Assembly (NCBI RefSeq): GCF_030812475.1
Contig: NZ_JAUSSR010000002.1
Span: 525,330-589,329, forward strand
DNA from: Pseudomonas lini
Lineage (GTDB): Bacteria; Pseudomonadota; Gammaproteobacteria; Pseudomonadales; Pseudomonadaceae
Direction of reading: 5' to 3'
DNA: 64,000 nt
Under the pieces are notes generated by a model. The model made no database searches. It saw nothing but the letters and a program-made list of their open reading frames with translations, and was not told where the DNA came from. Within the stretch, counting starts at the first letter, position 1; the number at the start of each line of letters is the position of its first letter. The translations under genes and the position numbers were made by a program. Positions 47,511 to 55,823 of this stretch are shown here, piece after piece.

Positions 47511-48569
47511 ATGTCAACCGCATCATTGAAGATACTGTGCCGCTATCAATACGACCCACTGGATCGCCTCATAGGCGTGGGGGTTCTGGAACGCACCGGC
47601 ACCCAGCGCTTCTACCAGCAAGATCACCTGACTACCGAACTGGGAGAGCAGGCGCAACGAACCATCTTCCGCCATCAAGCTCGGCCATTGGCGCAGCAAC
47701 AAAACACAGCCGGCGTCACCGCGACCACACTGCTGGCAACCGACCAGGCCCATTCGCCGCTGCAGACCCTCGGGGATACAAACCCGCAGCAACTGGCCTA
47801 TACCGCCTACGGCCACCACCCAGCAGAAAGCGGCTTAAGCCGTTTGCTTGGATTTAATGGTGAGTGTCCTGATGTCATAACCGGTCACTATTTATTGGGC
47901 AATGGTACGCGGGCTTTTAATCCGATGTTGATGCGTTTTAACAGCCCGGATGAGTTGAGTCCTTTTGGTAAAGGAGGAGTTAATCCGTATGCCTATTGCG
48001 GGGGTGATCCGATCAACTTCTCCGACCCAACAGGGAACTCCAAACTCGCTCGATGGATCGCCCGCCATACGGCATCTCTCCTGCCCCCAACGACAATCAA
48101 CGCCCCCAAATCGCTTAGAACAATTAAACCAACAGCAACCACTATTGGCCAAAGTAACCTGGCAAGGCGCAACCCCATGCTAGTGAATCTGCTAGAAGCA
48201 CCAGACCCTACCGTTGCACGATCAGCGCCCAGCGCTTCGACATCAACTTCTGAGTTGGTCGACATCAACCCTATACCTTCAGGCTTAACGCTCAATAGTA
48301 GTGATGCTGCACTATCATCGCGGCAGCAAGACCTGGCGAATTTCGAAGCCTCATATGACTATAATTTGAATCGTCCTGGCTTTAGGACGGTAGCTACCAT
48401 GCAACAGGCTGAAGACTTGCTGGCTAATAAAACACGTTACTATTCTAGTAAGTCCGATGCCCTCAGAAAAATCGAGAGAGAAATAGGGAGAGACTTGTTA
48501 CTGCAAATCAAAAAAAACAGTGTGAAGGACTATTACATACAGAAAGCTCTTCAAGAAATCCGGCAGTAA
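47511..48569 (+). CDS. Short RHS repeat-associated core protein, copy 2
   Basis: A 352-residue paralogue of copy 1. The core (1-176) is closely similar and the same length: YQYDPLDRLIGVGVLER, LAYTAYGHHPAESGLSRLLG, FNPMLMRFNSPDELSPFG and YAYCGGDPINFSDPTGN. The linker (177-281) is unrelated in sequence, with many Ser, Thr and Pro. The C-terminal 71 residues (282-352), with RPGFRTVATMQQAEDLLANK and NSVKDYYIQKALQEIRQ, match copy 1 at the same spacing and end at the same residue. No signal peptide, no immunity partner; the next gene is a convergent TetR regulator. The function is unknown. Confidence 0.85.
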   Translation: MSTASLKILCRYQYDPLDRLIGVGVLERTGTQRFYQQDHLTTELGEQAQRTIFRHQARPLAQQQNTAGVTATTLLATDQAHSPLQTLGDTNPQQLAYTAYGHHPAESGLSRLLGFNGECPDVITGHYLLGNGTRAFNPMLMRFNSPDELSPFGKGGVNPYAYCGGDPINFSDPTGNSKLARWIARHTASLLPPTTINAPKSLRTIKPTATTIGQSNLARRNPMLVNLLEAPDPTVARSAPSASTSTSELVDINPIPSGLTLNSSDAALSSRQQDLANFEASYDYNLNRPGFRTVATMQQAEDLLANKTRYYSSKSDALRKIEREIGRDLLLQIKKNSVKDYYIQKALQEIRQ

Positions 48570-48620
48570 TTCTGCGCCAAAGGATCCGCGGATATTCTTA
48601 TCCAATTACGACGGCGACGG

Positions 48621-49241
48621 CTACGGCTCCAACCCAATCCCCCGCAATATCACCCCCGTAACCGTCTGCACCGCCCGCTCGAACTGCATGTCCGACAACG
48701 GCTGATGATCATTCAAAATATTCACCTGATGATCAAAATCCGCATAATGCTGAGTCGACGCCCAAATCATGTACAGCAAGCTCGAAGGCTCCACCGGCAA
48801 AATGCGTTTATCCTCCACCCACTGGCGGATTTTCGCTTCTTTCATCTTGGCCCAGTCGTACAGGCTCGCATCCAGTTTCTCACCCAGGGTTGGCGCGCCG
48901 TGGATGATTTCGTTGGCCCAGACTTTGGAGCCGTAGGGCCGGCTGCGGGAGTGGTTCATTTTGGCGCGGATGTAGCTGCTGAGTACGACTCGTGGGTCGT
49001 CGAACATCTCGAAGCACAGGGCGTCCTGCTTCCAGACTTCGAGCAGGTCGAACAGTACGGCGCTGTACAGCTCGCTCTTGGTGCTGAAGTAATAATGCAG
49101 GTTGGAACGTGGCAGCTGCACCTCGGCGGCGATGTCGGCCATGGCGGTGCCGCCGAAGCCTTTTTCGGCGAAGACCTTCTCGGCTCCCAGCAGAATTTTC
49201 TCGACGTTACTGCGGCGAATCTCGATCTTGTGATTGCCCAT
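48621..49241 (-). CDS. TetR-family regulator of the RutR/YcdC type
   Basis: A 206-residue repressor. The N-terminal HTH reads ILLGAEKVFAEKGFGGTAMA and VQLPRSNLHYYFSTKSELYS; the C-terminal region (NHSRSRPYGSKVWANEIIHG) is of the YcdC/RutR-like kind. RutR senses pyrimidines, and in P. aeruginosa a TetR gene lies beside the preA/preT cluster, so I infer control of the pyrimidine genes, now separated from it by the RHS cassettes. The ATG at 49241 has AGGGAG upstream; an extended frame upstream is unlikely. Divergent from copC by 146 bp. Confidence 0.85.
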   Translation of the reverse strand: MGNHKIEIRRSNVEKILLGAEKVFAEKGFGGTAMADIAAEVQLPRSNLHYYFSTKSELYSAVLFDLLEVWKQDALCFEMFDDPRVVLSSYIRAKMNHSRSRPYGSKVWANEIIHGAPTLGEKLDASLYDWAKMKEAKIRQWVEDKRILPVEPSSLLYMIWASTQHYADFDHQVNILNDHQPLSDMQFERAVQTVTGVILRGIGLEP

Positions 49242-49387
49242 GAGGGCTCCCTGACACCCAGCGTTGCTCAAGACTAGCATCCGCTCTACCGCGGGGCGAC
49301 AGGGGAAAACGAATCTTCCTACGCCCGGTTTCATGCTCATGCAGGTAAACTGCCCGCCTCTTCGAACCTGCCTCTGAGGTATCCACG

Positions 49388-49753
49388 ATGCTGCTCAAGA
49401 ACGCCCTCACCACCGCCGCCCTCCTCGGCTCCCTGTTCGCCGCCTCATCGGTGTTGGCCCATGCCCATCTGAAAAGCCAGACTCCGGCCGCGGACAGCAC
49501 GGTGAGCGCACCGGCGGAACTGCGCCTGGTGTTTTCCGAAGGCATCGAAGCGACCTTCACCAAGGTCACCCTGCGCAAGGACGGCGCCAACATTGCGGTG
49601 AAAAGCCTGGCTACCGAAGGCAGCGATAAAAAGACCCTGGTCGTGACCCCGGCTGCGCCATTGGCAGCCGGTGCGTACAAAGTCGAGTGGCATGCAGTGT
49701 CGGTCGACACCCACAAAAGCGAAGGCGCCTACAGCTTCAAGGTTGGCCAGTAA
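49388..49753 (+). CDS. copC: Periplasmic copper-binding protein CopC
   Basis: A 121-residue exported protein with a signal peptide (MLLKNALTTAALLGSLFAAS, ending VLA) so that the mature chain begins AHAHLKSQTPAADS, the N-terminal His copper site of CopC. The cupredoxin-like barrel ends with VEWHAVSVDTHKSEGAYSF, whose His residues complete the Cu(II) site. No Met-rich Cu(I) loop is seen, so this is the Cu(II)-only form. copD follows after 3 bp. The pair works in copper uptake or resistance. Confidence 0.92.
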   Translation: MLLKNALTTAALLGSLFAASSVLAHAHLKSQTPAADSTVSAPAELRLVFSEGIEATFTKVTLRKDGANIAVKSLATEGSDKKTLVVTPAAPLAAGAYKVEWHAVSVDTHKSEGAYSFKVGQ

Positions 49754-49756
49754 TTC

Positions 49757-50614
49757 ATGATCAGTGCGATGGTGCTGTGCCGTTTCCTGCATTTCACCGT
49801 GGTGTTGATACTGTTTGGGGCCTGGGTATTCAAGCCTTTGTTGTTGGGCCGTGAAACCGCGCTGGATCGGCCTCTGGCGCGGGTCAGCCGGTGGCTTGCC
49901 GTGGTGGCGTTGTTCAGCGGCGTCGGCTGGTTGCTGCTGATCACCGCCAGCATGGCCGGCAGCTGGGCGGCGGCATTCGATCCGTCGACCCTGGGGCTGG
50001 TGTTGGGCAAGACGTTTTTCGGCCAGGTCTGGCGCTGGCATTTGCTGGCCAATCTGCTGTTGCTGGCGTTGCTGCTGACGCCGCTGCGCGACAACCTCCC
50101 CTGGCGAATCGTCTTTAGTGGCCTGTTGCTGGCAACATTGGCCCCGGTGGGCCATGGCGCCATGCTCGACGGCAATGAAGGCCGGTTGCTGATCCTCAAC
50201 CAGATCATCCATCTGACCTGCGTCGGCGCCTGGCTTGGCGGTTTGATGGTGTTGGCGATGATCCTCCTGCGACCGGATACACACTCCGTCAAGGCGATCT
50301 TGCAACGCTTCAGCGGTGTCGGTTATGCGTTGGTGGCGGGGCTGGTGATCACAGGGCTGATCAATGTACGGGTACTGACCGGGCAGTTTTGGCCTACGCC
50401 ACTGCTGTCCGGTTTCGCACTGATTCTGCTGATCAAGGTTGTGCTGGTCGCCGCCATGTCTGGCCTGGCGCTGTTCAACCGACTGCGGATCAAGGATTGC
50501 GAACAACGGCTGGCAACCCTGAAAACAAGCGTGATCATGGAATGGTTGCTGGGGATTGGCGCCGTAGCGGCGGTATCACTGCTTGGAACCCTGCCGCCGA
50601 TGATCATGAATTGA
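49757..50614 (+). CDS. copD: Copper resistance/uptake membrane protein CopD
   Basis: A 285-residue inner-membrane protein with about eight helices, for example LCRFLHFTVVLILFGAWVFK, LLLALLLTPLRDNLPWRIVF and LIHLTCVGAWLGGLMVL-like His-bearing segments (HFTVVL, GHGAM, IHLTCVGAWLGG) that could bind copper. It pairs with CopC, and the system is thought to bring copper into the cytoplasm. Only copCD is present; no copAB or sensor genes are near. A REP pair follows the stop. Confidence 0.9.
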   Translation: MISAMVLCRFLHFTVVLILFGAWVFKPLLLGRETALDRPLARVSRWLAVVALFSGVGWLLLITASMAGSWAAAFDPSTLGLVLGKTFFGQVWRWHLLANLLLLALLLTPLRDNLPWRIVFSGLLLATLAPVGHGAMLDGNEGRLLILNQIIHLTCVGAWLGGLMVLAMILLRPDTHSVKAILQRFSGVGYALVAGLVITGLINVRVLTGQFWPTPLLSGFALILLIKVVLVAAMSGLALFNRLRIKDCEQRLATLKTSVIMEWLLGIGAVAAVSLLGTLPPMIMN

Positions 50615-50623
50615 AATGCGCCC

Positions 50624-50709
50624 CTGTAGGAGCTGGCTTGCCAGCGAAGGCGGCCTCAAGATCAATGCACAATCCAAGGGCCTCTTCGCTGGCAAGCCAG
50701 CACCTACAG
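50624..50709. repeat. REP pair (inverted) after copD
   Basis: CTGTAGGAGCTGGCTTGCCA at 50624 and GGCAAGCCAGCACCTACAGG ending at 50710 form a long hairpin that may end the copCD transcript. Confidence 0.85.
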
Positions 50710-50760
50710 GGTTCCACCCGACATACGACCAAAGTCGTTAAGTCATCGTATAATTTCTGA

Positions 50761-50810
50761 TTGACAACACTTTAAATCCTCGCAAATAATCGCCCCCATG
50801 TTGTACGACG
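50761..50810 (+). promoter_or_regulatory. Promoter and operator-like site of the OprD-like gene
   Basis: TTGACA (50761-50766) and AATAAT (50785-50790) make a sigma-70 type promoter with an 18-bp spacer. GTTGTACGAC (50800-50809) lies at the expected start point and differs by one base from the palindrome GTCGTACGAC before udh, so one repressor may bind both. Confidence 0.5.
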
Positions 50811-50855
50811 ACGTATGACAATAATAAAAACAAAAAAGTAAACGGGAGCGTCACA

Positions 50856-52151
50856 GTGAGCAAGCTCGTCCGCAATTCCTCCGTCAGCACCCCTCGTCCT
50901 GCCATCGCACGCCGTCATACCCTGGTACTCATCAGCTTCAGTAGCCTGGCTTTCGCCCTGCCCCTGAGCGCCAACGCCGAGGGTTTCGTCGATGATGCCA
51001 AAGCCACGCTGAACCTGCGCAACGCCTATTTCAATCGCAACTTCACCAACCCGGCCAATGCCCAGGGCAAGGCTGAAGAGTGGACGCAAAGTTTCATCCT
51101 CGACGCCAGGTCAGGGTTCACACCGGGGCCTGTCGGTGTTGGCGTAGACGTGCTCGGCATGTACTCGCAGAAGCTTGACGGAGGAAAAGGCACAGGCGGC
51201 ACGCAGTTGTTGCCGATCCATGACGACGGCCGCCCTGCGGACAATTTCGGGCGGATGGGTGTGGCGCTCAAAGGCAAAATCTCGAAGACCGAAGTGAAGG
51301 TCGGCGAATGGATGCCGGTGCTGCCGATCCTGCGCTCCGACGACGGCCGCTCCCTGCCTCAGACCTTCCGCGGTGGCCAGGTGACCTCGACCGAGATCAG
51401 CGGCCTGACGCTCTACGGCGGTCAGTTCCGCGCCAACAGCCCGCGCAACGACGCGAGCATGGAAGACATGTTCATGAACGGCAAGGCGGCCTTCACTTCC
51501 GACCGTTTCAACTTCGGCGGCGGTGAATATGCGTTCAATGAAAAGCGCACCCAGGTCGGGGTCTGGTACGCGGAACTCAGCGACATCTATCAGCAACAGT
51601 ATTTCAACCTGAGCCACAGCCAACCCCTCGGCGACTGGACCTTGGGCGCCAACCTCGGCTACTTCATCGGCAAGGAAGACGGCAGCGCACTGGCCGGCGA
51701 CCTCGACAACAAAACCGCGTTCGCCCTGCTCTCGGCCAAATACGGTGGCAACACCTTCTATGTCGGCCTGCAAAAGCTCAGCGGCGACGATGTCTGGATG
51801 CGGGTCAACGGCACCAGTGGTGGCACCCTGGCCAACGATAGCTACAACGCCAGCTACGACAATGCCAAGGAAAAATCCTGGCAGTTGCGTCACGACTACA
51901 ACTTCGTTGCCCTCGGCATTCCCGGCCTGACGCTGATGAACCGCTACATCAGTGGCGATAACGTGCACACCGGCGCGATCACCGACGGCAAGGAATGGGG
52001 CCGCGAATCGGAGCTGGCTTACACCGTGCAGAGCGGCGCGCTGAAGAACCTTAACGTCAAATGGCGCAACGCGACCATCCGCCGGGATTTCAGTACCAAC
52101 GAATTCGATGAAAACCGGATTTTTATAAGCTATCCGCTTTCGTTGTTGTAA
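50856..52151 (+). CDS. OprD-family outer-membrane porin
   Basis: A 431-residue substrate-specific porin. After a signal peptide ending at about residue 42 (FALPLSANA before EGFVDDAK) comes an 18-strand-type barrel with OprD landmarks DDAKATLNLRNAYFNRNF, LDARSGFTPGPVGVGVD, VKVGEWMPVLPILRSDDGRS and the C-terminal RRDFSTNEFDENRIFISYPL. It starts with GTG at 50856, preceded by GGGAG. The downstream genes handle uronates, so it probably admits a hexuronate or aldarate (OpdH/OpdK-like role by context). The exact ligand is inferred, not shown. Confidence 0.9.
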   Translation: MSKLVRNSSVSTPRPAIARRHTLVLISFSSLAFALPLSANAEGFVDDAKATLNLRNAYFNRNFTNPANAQGKAEEWTQSFILDARSGFTPGPVGVGVDVLGMYSQKLDGGKGTGGTQLLPIHDDGRPADNFGRMGVALKGKISKTEVKVGEWMPVLPILRSDDGRSLPQTFRGGQVTSTEISGLTLYGGQFRANSPRNDASMEDMFMNGKAAFTSDRFNFGGGEYAFNEKRTQVGVWYAELSDIYQQQYFNLSHSQPLGDWTLGANLGYFIGKEDGSALAGDLDNKTAFALLSAKYGGNTFYVGLQKLSGDDVWMRVNGTSGGTLANDSYNASYDNAKEKSWQLRHDYNFVALGIPGLTLMNRYISGDNVHTGAITDGKEWGRESELAYTVQSGALKNLNVKWRNATIRRDFSTNEFDENRIFISYPLSLL

Positions 52152-52191
52152 GGCGTTTCAAGCTGAAACGCACTCAAGGGCGGACGCGCTT

Positions 52192-52293
52192 CTGTAGGAG
52201 CAAGCTTGCTAGCGATGGAGTCAAGGGCGGCGCGTTAATTCAGAGAAGGCGCGTTATCGTTAACGTCCATCGCGAGCAGGCTCGCTCCCACAG
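52192..52293. repeat. REP pair between porin and udh
   Basis: TGTAGGAGCAAGCTTGCTAG (52193) and CATCGCGAGCAGGCTCGCTC ending near 52293, with the spacer CGTTATCGTTAACGTCCATC also seen at 3890, 3950 and 16490. The shared spacer shows that the whole pair moves as a unit. Confidence 0.85.
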
Positions 52294-52373
52294 GGTGCGA
52301 TGAATGACCCTCTGTCAATTACCACCAACGTCGCGTTGACAAAACCCGGGAAGCCTAACGATACTTCAACCAA

Positions 52374-52383
52374 GTCGTACGAC
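52374..52383. promoter_or_regulatory. Palindromic operator candidate before udh
   Basis: GTCGTACGAC is a perfect 10-bp palindrome 44 bp before the udh start, within AAGTCGTACGACAACCTACA. GntR/FCD-type regulators of sugar-acid genes bind sites of this form. A one-mismatch copy lies at the porin promoter. Confidence 0.5.
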
Positions 52384-52427
52384 AACCTACAACAAACCCA
52401 ATAAACAACTGCTGTCCAGGGACTTCC

Positions 52428-53246
52428 ATGACTACCACTCCAACAGCCCCTTTCAATCGCCTGCTGCTGACCGGTGCCGCCGGTGGCCTTGGCAAAGTGC
52501 TGCGTGAAACGCTGCGGCCTTATGCCAACGTGATTCGCCTGTCGGACATCGCCGACATCGCGCCGGCCATCGATGATCGCGAAGAAGTCGTCACCTGCGA
52601 CCTGTCCGACAAGCAAGCGGTACATCAACTGGTCGAAGGCGTGGACGCCATCCTGCACTTCGGCGGTGTGTCGGTGGAGCGCTCGTTCGAAGAAATCCTC
52701 GGCGCCAACATCTGCGGCGTGTTCCACATCTACGAAGCCGCACGTAAGCATGGCGTCAAGCGCGTGATCTTCGCCAGTTCCAACCATGTGATTGGCTTCT
52801 ACAAGCAGGACCAGGTCATCGACGCCCACTCCCCGCGTCGTCCGGACAGCTACTACGGCTTGTCCAAGTCCTACGGCGAAGACATGGCCACTTTCTACTT
52901 CGATCGTTATGGGATCGAGACCGTCAGCATCCGCATTGGCTCCTCGTTTCCGGAACCGCAAAACCGCCGGATGATGAGCACCTGGCTGAGCTTCGGCGAC
53001 CTCACGCAGTTGCTCGAGCGTGCACTGCTCACCCCGGACGTCGGCCACACCGTGGTCTATGGCATGTCCGATAACAAGGATATCTGGTGGGATAACCGAT
53101 TTGCGAGCGCCCTGGGCTATGTACCCAAGGACAGCTCCGAAGTGTTCCGCGATAAGGTCGAAGCCCAGCCGATGCCCGCCGCTGATGATCCGGCGCGGAT
53201 CTATCAGGGTGGCGCCTTCTGCGCGGCCGGCCCCTTCGGCGACTGA
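52428..53246 (+). CDS. udh: NAD-dependent uronate dehydrogenase
   Basis: Oxidises D-glucuronate or D-galacturonate to the aldarolactone in the cytoplasm. The 272 residues form an extended-SDR Rossmann fold with GAAGGLGKVL (16-25), the catalytic Tyr143 and Lys147 in SYYGLSKSYG, and FASSNHVIGFY before them, all hallmarks of Udh. The lactonase gene follows after 45 bp and a TRAP transporter after that, giving an oxidative uronate pathway. The later dehydratase and semialdehyde dehydrogenase genes are not in this window. Confidence 0.92.
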   Translation: MTTTPTAPFNRLLLTGAAGGLGKVLRETLRPYANVIRLSDIADIAPAIDDREEVVTCDLSDKQAVHQLVEGVDAILHFGGVSVERSFEEILGANICGVFHIYEAARKHGVKRVIFASSNHVIGFYKQDQVIDAHSPRRPDSYYGLSKSYGEDMATFYFDRYGIETVSIRIGSSFPEPQNRRMMSTWLSFGDLTQLLERALLTPDVGHTVVYGMSDNKDIWWDNRFASALGYVPKDSSEVFRDKVEAQPMPAADDPARIYQGGAFCAAGPFGD

Positions 53247-53291
53247 ACCAGCACCAATCCCCACAACAAAAACCCAAGGGAATGAGTCGCC

Positions 53292-54185
53292 ATGCACGCC
53301 GAATTGATTGTCGATGCCCGTAACGCGGTCGGTGAAAGCCCGGTCTGGGTCGCTGAGGAAAACGCCTTGTACTGGGTCGATATTCCCGCCGGAGGCCTGC
53401 AACGCTGGCGCGCCGACAGCGGTCATGTCGATACCTGGACCACCCCGCAAATGCTGGCCTGCATCGCCCGCCAAGGCAATGGACGCTGGGTGGCCGGCAT
53501 GGAAAGCGGCTTCTTCGAGCTGCGTCCGCATAACGACGGCAGCCTCGACAGCGAATGGCTGGCCGATGTGCATCACGCCCGCCCCGACATGCGCCTCAAC
53601 GACGGTCGTTGCGATCGCCAGGGGCGCTTCTGGGCCGGGAGCATGGTACTGAACATGGGCGCCAACGCTGCCGAAGGCACGCTTTATCGCTACAGCGCCG
53701 GGCAACCGGGGCCGCTGGGCGCGCAGCTCAACGGGTTCATCGTGCCCAATGGCCTGGGCTTCAGCCCGGATGGCCGCACGATGTACCTGTCTGATTCCCA
53801 TCCCCTGGTCCAGCAGATCTGGGCCTTCGATTACGACATCGACAACGGCACGCCGTCCAATCGCCGGCTGTTCGTTGACATGCACCAATTTCCCGGACGT
53901 CCCGACGGCGCCGCAGTGGATGCCGACGGCTGCTACTGGATCTGCGCCAACGACGCCGGGCTGATCCATCGCTTCACTCCCGATGGCCGACTGGACCGTT
54001 CCCTTGCGGTACCGGTGAAAAAACCGACCATGTGCGCCTTCGGTGGCAGTCGACTGGACACGCTGTTCGTGACCTCGATCCGCCCCGGTGACGACCAGGA
54101 CGAACAGTCACTGGCCGGCGGCGTGTTTGCCCTCGATCCCGGTGTGAAAGGTTTGCCGGAACCTGCGTTCAACCCTTTGCCGTAA
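53292..54185 (+). CDS. uxuL: SMP-30/gluconolactonase-family aldarolactonase
   Basis: A 297-residue six-bladed beta-propeller hydrolase. Metal-binding positions include Glu15 (VGESPVW), Asn and Asp in RLNDGRCDRQGRFW, NGLGFSPDGRTMYLSDS and PDGAAVDADGCYWICAN. The position directly behind udh suggests it opens the galactaro- or glucarolactone that Udh produces, the role described for UxuL. The symbol rests on that context, not on sequence detail. The ATG at 53292 follows AAGGGAATGAG. The dctP gene begins 61 bp later. Confidence 0.85.
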   Translation: MHAELIVDARNAVGESPVWVAEENALYWVDIPAGGLQRWRADSGHVDTWTTPQMLACIARQGNGRWVAGMESGFFELRPHNDGSLDSEWLADVHHARPDMRLNDGRCDRQGRFWAGSMVLNMGANAAEGTLYRYSAGQPGPLGAQLNGFIVPNGLGFSPDGRTMYLSDSHPLVQQIWAFDYDIDNGTPSNRRLFVDMHQFPGRPDGAAVDADGCYWICANDAGLIHRFTPDGRLDRSLAVPVKKPTMCAFGGSRLDTLFVTSIRPGDDQDEQSLAGGVFALDPGVKGLPEPAFNPLP

Positions 54186-54246
54186 TCGCTTGTGCTGCAC
54201 CGCTGCGCCTTGAAAAACAACAATAACAAGACTGGAGAGACAACCC

Positions 54247-55218
54247 ATGGACTTCAAACGCACCTTGCTCGCCGCTGCACTTCCCTTTGTTTTCACCCTC
54301 AGCAGTGCCGCCCACGCGCTGGAAATCAAATTCGCCGACATCCACCCCGCCGGTTACCCGACCGTGGTGGCGGAAGAGCAACTGGGCAAGACCCTGGTGG
54401 CCGACAGTGCCGGCAAGCTGACGTTCAAGATGTTCGCCGGCGGCGTGCTCGGCTCGGAAAAAGAAGTGGTGGAACAGGCCCAGGTCGGCGCCATCCAGAT
54501 GGCCCGGGTCAGCCTGGGCATCGTCGGCCCGGTGGTGCCGGACGTGAACGTGTTCAACATGCCGTTCGTGTTCCGCGACCAGGCGCACATGCGCAAGGTC
54601 ATCGACGGTGAAGTCGGCGACGAGATCCTGGCGAAGATCACCGACTCCGAATTCGGCCTGGTCGCCCTGGCCTGGATGGACGGCGGCACGCGCAACATCT
54701 ACACCAAGAAACCGGTGCGCAGCCTCGCCGACCTCAAGGGCATGAAGATCCGCGTGCAAGGCAACCCGATGTTCATCGAAACCATCAATGCCATGGGCGG
54801 CAACGGCATTGCGATGGACACCGGCGAGATCTTCAGTGCGTTGCATACCGGGGTAATCGACGGCGCGGAAAACAATCCGCCGACCCTGCTCGAACACAAC
54901 CACTACCAGAACGCCAAGTTCTACAGCCTGACCGGGCACCTGATCCTGCCCGAGCCGATCGTGATGTCGAAAATCACCTGGGACAAACTCACCCCCGAGC
55001 AACAAGTGCTGGTGAAGAAAACCGCCAGGGCGGCACAGGCCCAGGAACGCACTTTGTGGGACGCAAAATCCGCCAGCAGCGAAGAGAAACTCAAGGCGGC
55101 CGGCGTCGAGTTCATCACCGTCGACAAGAAACCTTTCTATGAGGCCACCGCCTCCGTCAGAGAAAAATACGGCGCCCCCTACGCCGATCTGATCAAGCGC
55201 ATCGAAGCCGTTCAGTAA
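54247..55218 (+). CDS. dctP: TRAP transporter substrate-binding protein (DctP family)
   Basis: The 323-residue periplasmic receptor of a tripartite ATP-independent transporter. The signal peptide ends SSAAHA, before LEIKFADIHPAGYPT. Family landmarks are ESGAGKLTFKMF-like (DSAGKLTFKMFAGGVLG), the Arg for carboxylate binding in LKGMKIRVQGNPMFI, and FSALHTGVIDGAENNPPTLL. Gene context makes a hexuronate the probable ligand. It starts the TRAP set, followed by the small and large membrane subunits. 'dctP' is used as the family name and does not imply C4-dicarboxylates. Confidence 0.9.
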   Translation: MDFKRTLLAAALPFVFTLSSAAHALEIKFADIHPAGYPTVVAEEQLGKTLVADSAGKLTFKMFAGGVLGSEKEVVEQAQVGAIQMARVSLGIVGPVVPDVNVFNMPFVFRDQAHMRKVIDGEVGDEILAKITDSEFGLVALAWMDGGTRNIYTKKPVRSLADLKGMKIRVQGNPMFIETINAMGGNGIAMDTGEIFSALHTGVIDGAENNPPTLLEHNHYQNAKFYSLTGHLILPEPIVMSKITWDKLTPEQQVLVKKTARAAQAQERTLWDAKSASSEEKLKAAGVEFITVDKKPFYEATASVREKYGAPYADLIKRIEAVQ

Positions 55219-55295
55219 CCCTCCCTGCACTCATGAAGGCCCGGCGCCGCTGACGTTGGTGTAGGTCAGTGCGCGCCCGGTTACGGTGGAACCCG

Positions 55296-55823
55296 ATGAA
55301 GAATCTGCTGCTGCGTATCAACGACAGGATTTACATGACCTGCATCTGGGTCGCGGGAATGTCAGTCCTGGCCATTTCCCTGATCATTCCCTGGGGCGTG
55401 TTTGCCCGCTACATCCTCGGTACGGGGTCGAGCTGGCCGGAGCCCACCGCCATCCTGCTGATGGTGGTCTTCACCTTCATCGGTGCCGCCGCCAGTTATC
55501 GTGCCGGCGCACACATGGCCGTGGCCATGCTCACCGACCGCATGGCACCCGAACTGCGCAAAACCATGAGCATCGTCTCGCAACTGCTGATGGCAACGAT
55601 CTGCCTGTTCATGACGGTCTGGGGCACCAAGCTGTGCATCTCCACCTGGAACCAGTTCATGAGCGCCCTGCCAACCCTGCGCGTCGGCATCACTTACATG
55701 CCGATCCCCGTGGGCGGTTTGCTGACGCTGATCTTTGTCCTGGAAAAACTCTTGCTCGGTGACCAGAGCAACCGTCGGGTCGTGCGATTCGACCTGGTTG
55801 AAGAAAGCGAAGGTGCCGCCTGA
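55296..55823 (+). CDS. dctQ: TRAP transporter small membrane subunit (DctQ family)
   Basis: A 175-residue inner-membrane protein with four helices, for example MTCIWVAGMSVLAISLIIPW and IPVGGLLTLIFVLEKLLLG. The conserved WPEP motif occurs in GTGSSWPEPTAILLM. It pairs with DctM. The ATG at 55296 (MKNLLLRIND) has GGTGGA upstream; a longer GTG start is unlikely. The stop is followed immediately by the dctM start, so the two are coupled. Confidence 0.9.
   Translation: MKNLLLRINDRIYMTCIWVAGMSVLAISLIIPWGVFARYILGTGSSWPEPTAILLMVVFTFIGAAASYRAGAHMAVAMLTDRMAPELRKTMSIVSQLLMATICLFMTVWGTKLCISTWNQFMSALPTLRVGITYMPIPVGGLLTLIFVLEKLLLGDQSNRRVVRFDLVEESEGAA

Noticed and set aside
45977..48569. A toxin-immunity (polymorphic toxin) system
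   Set aside because: No small gene follows either RHS gene, and both C-termini are variants of one domain; toxin activity cannot be claimed from this sequence.
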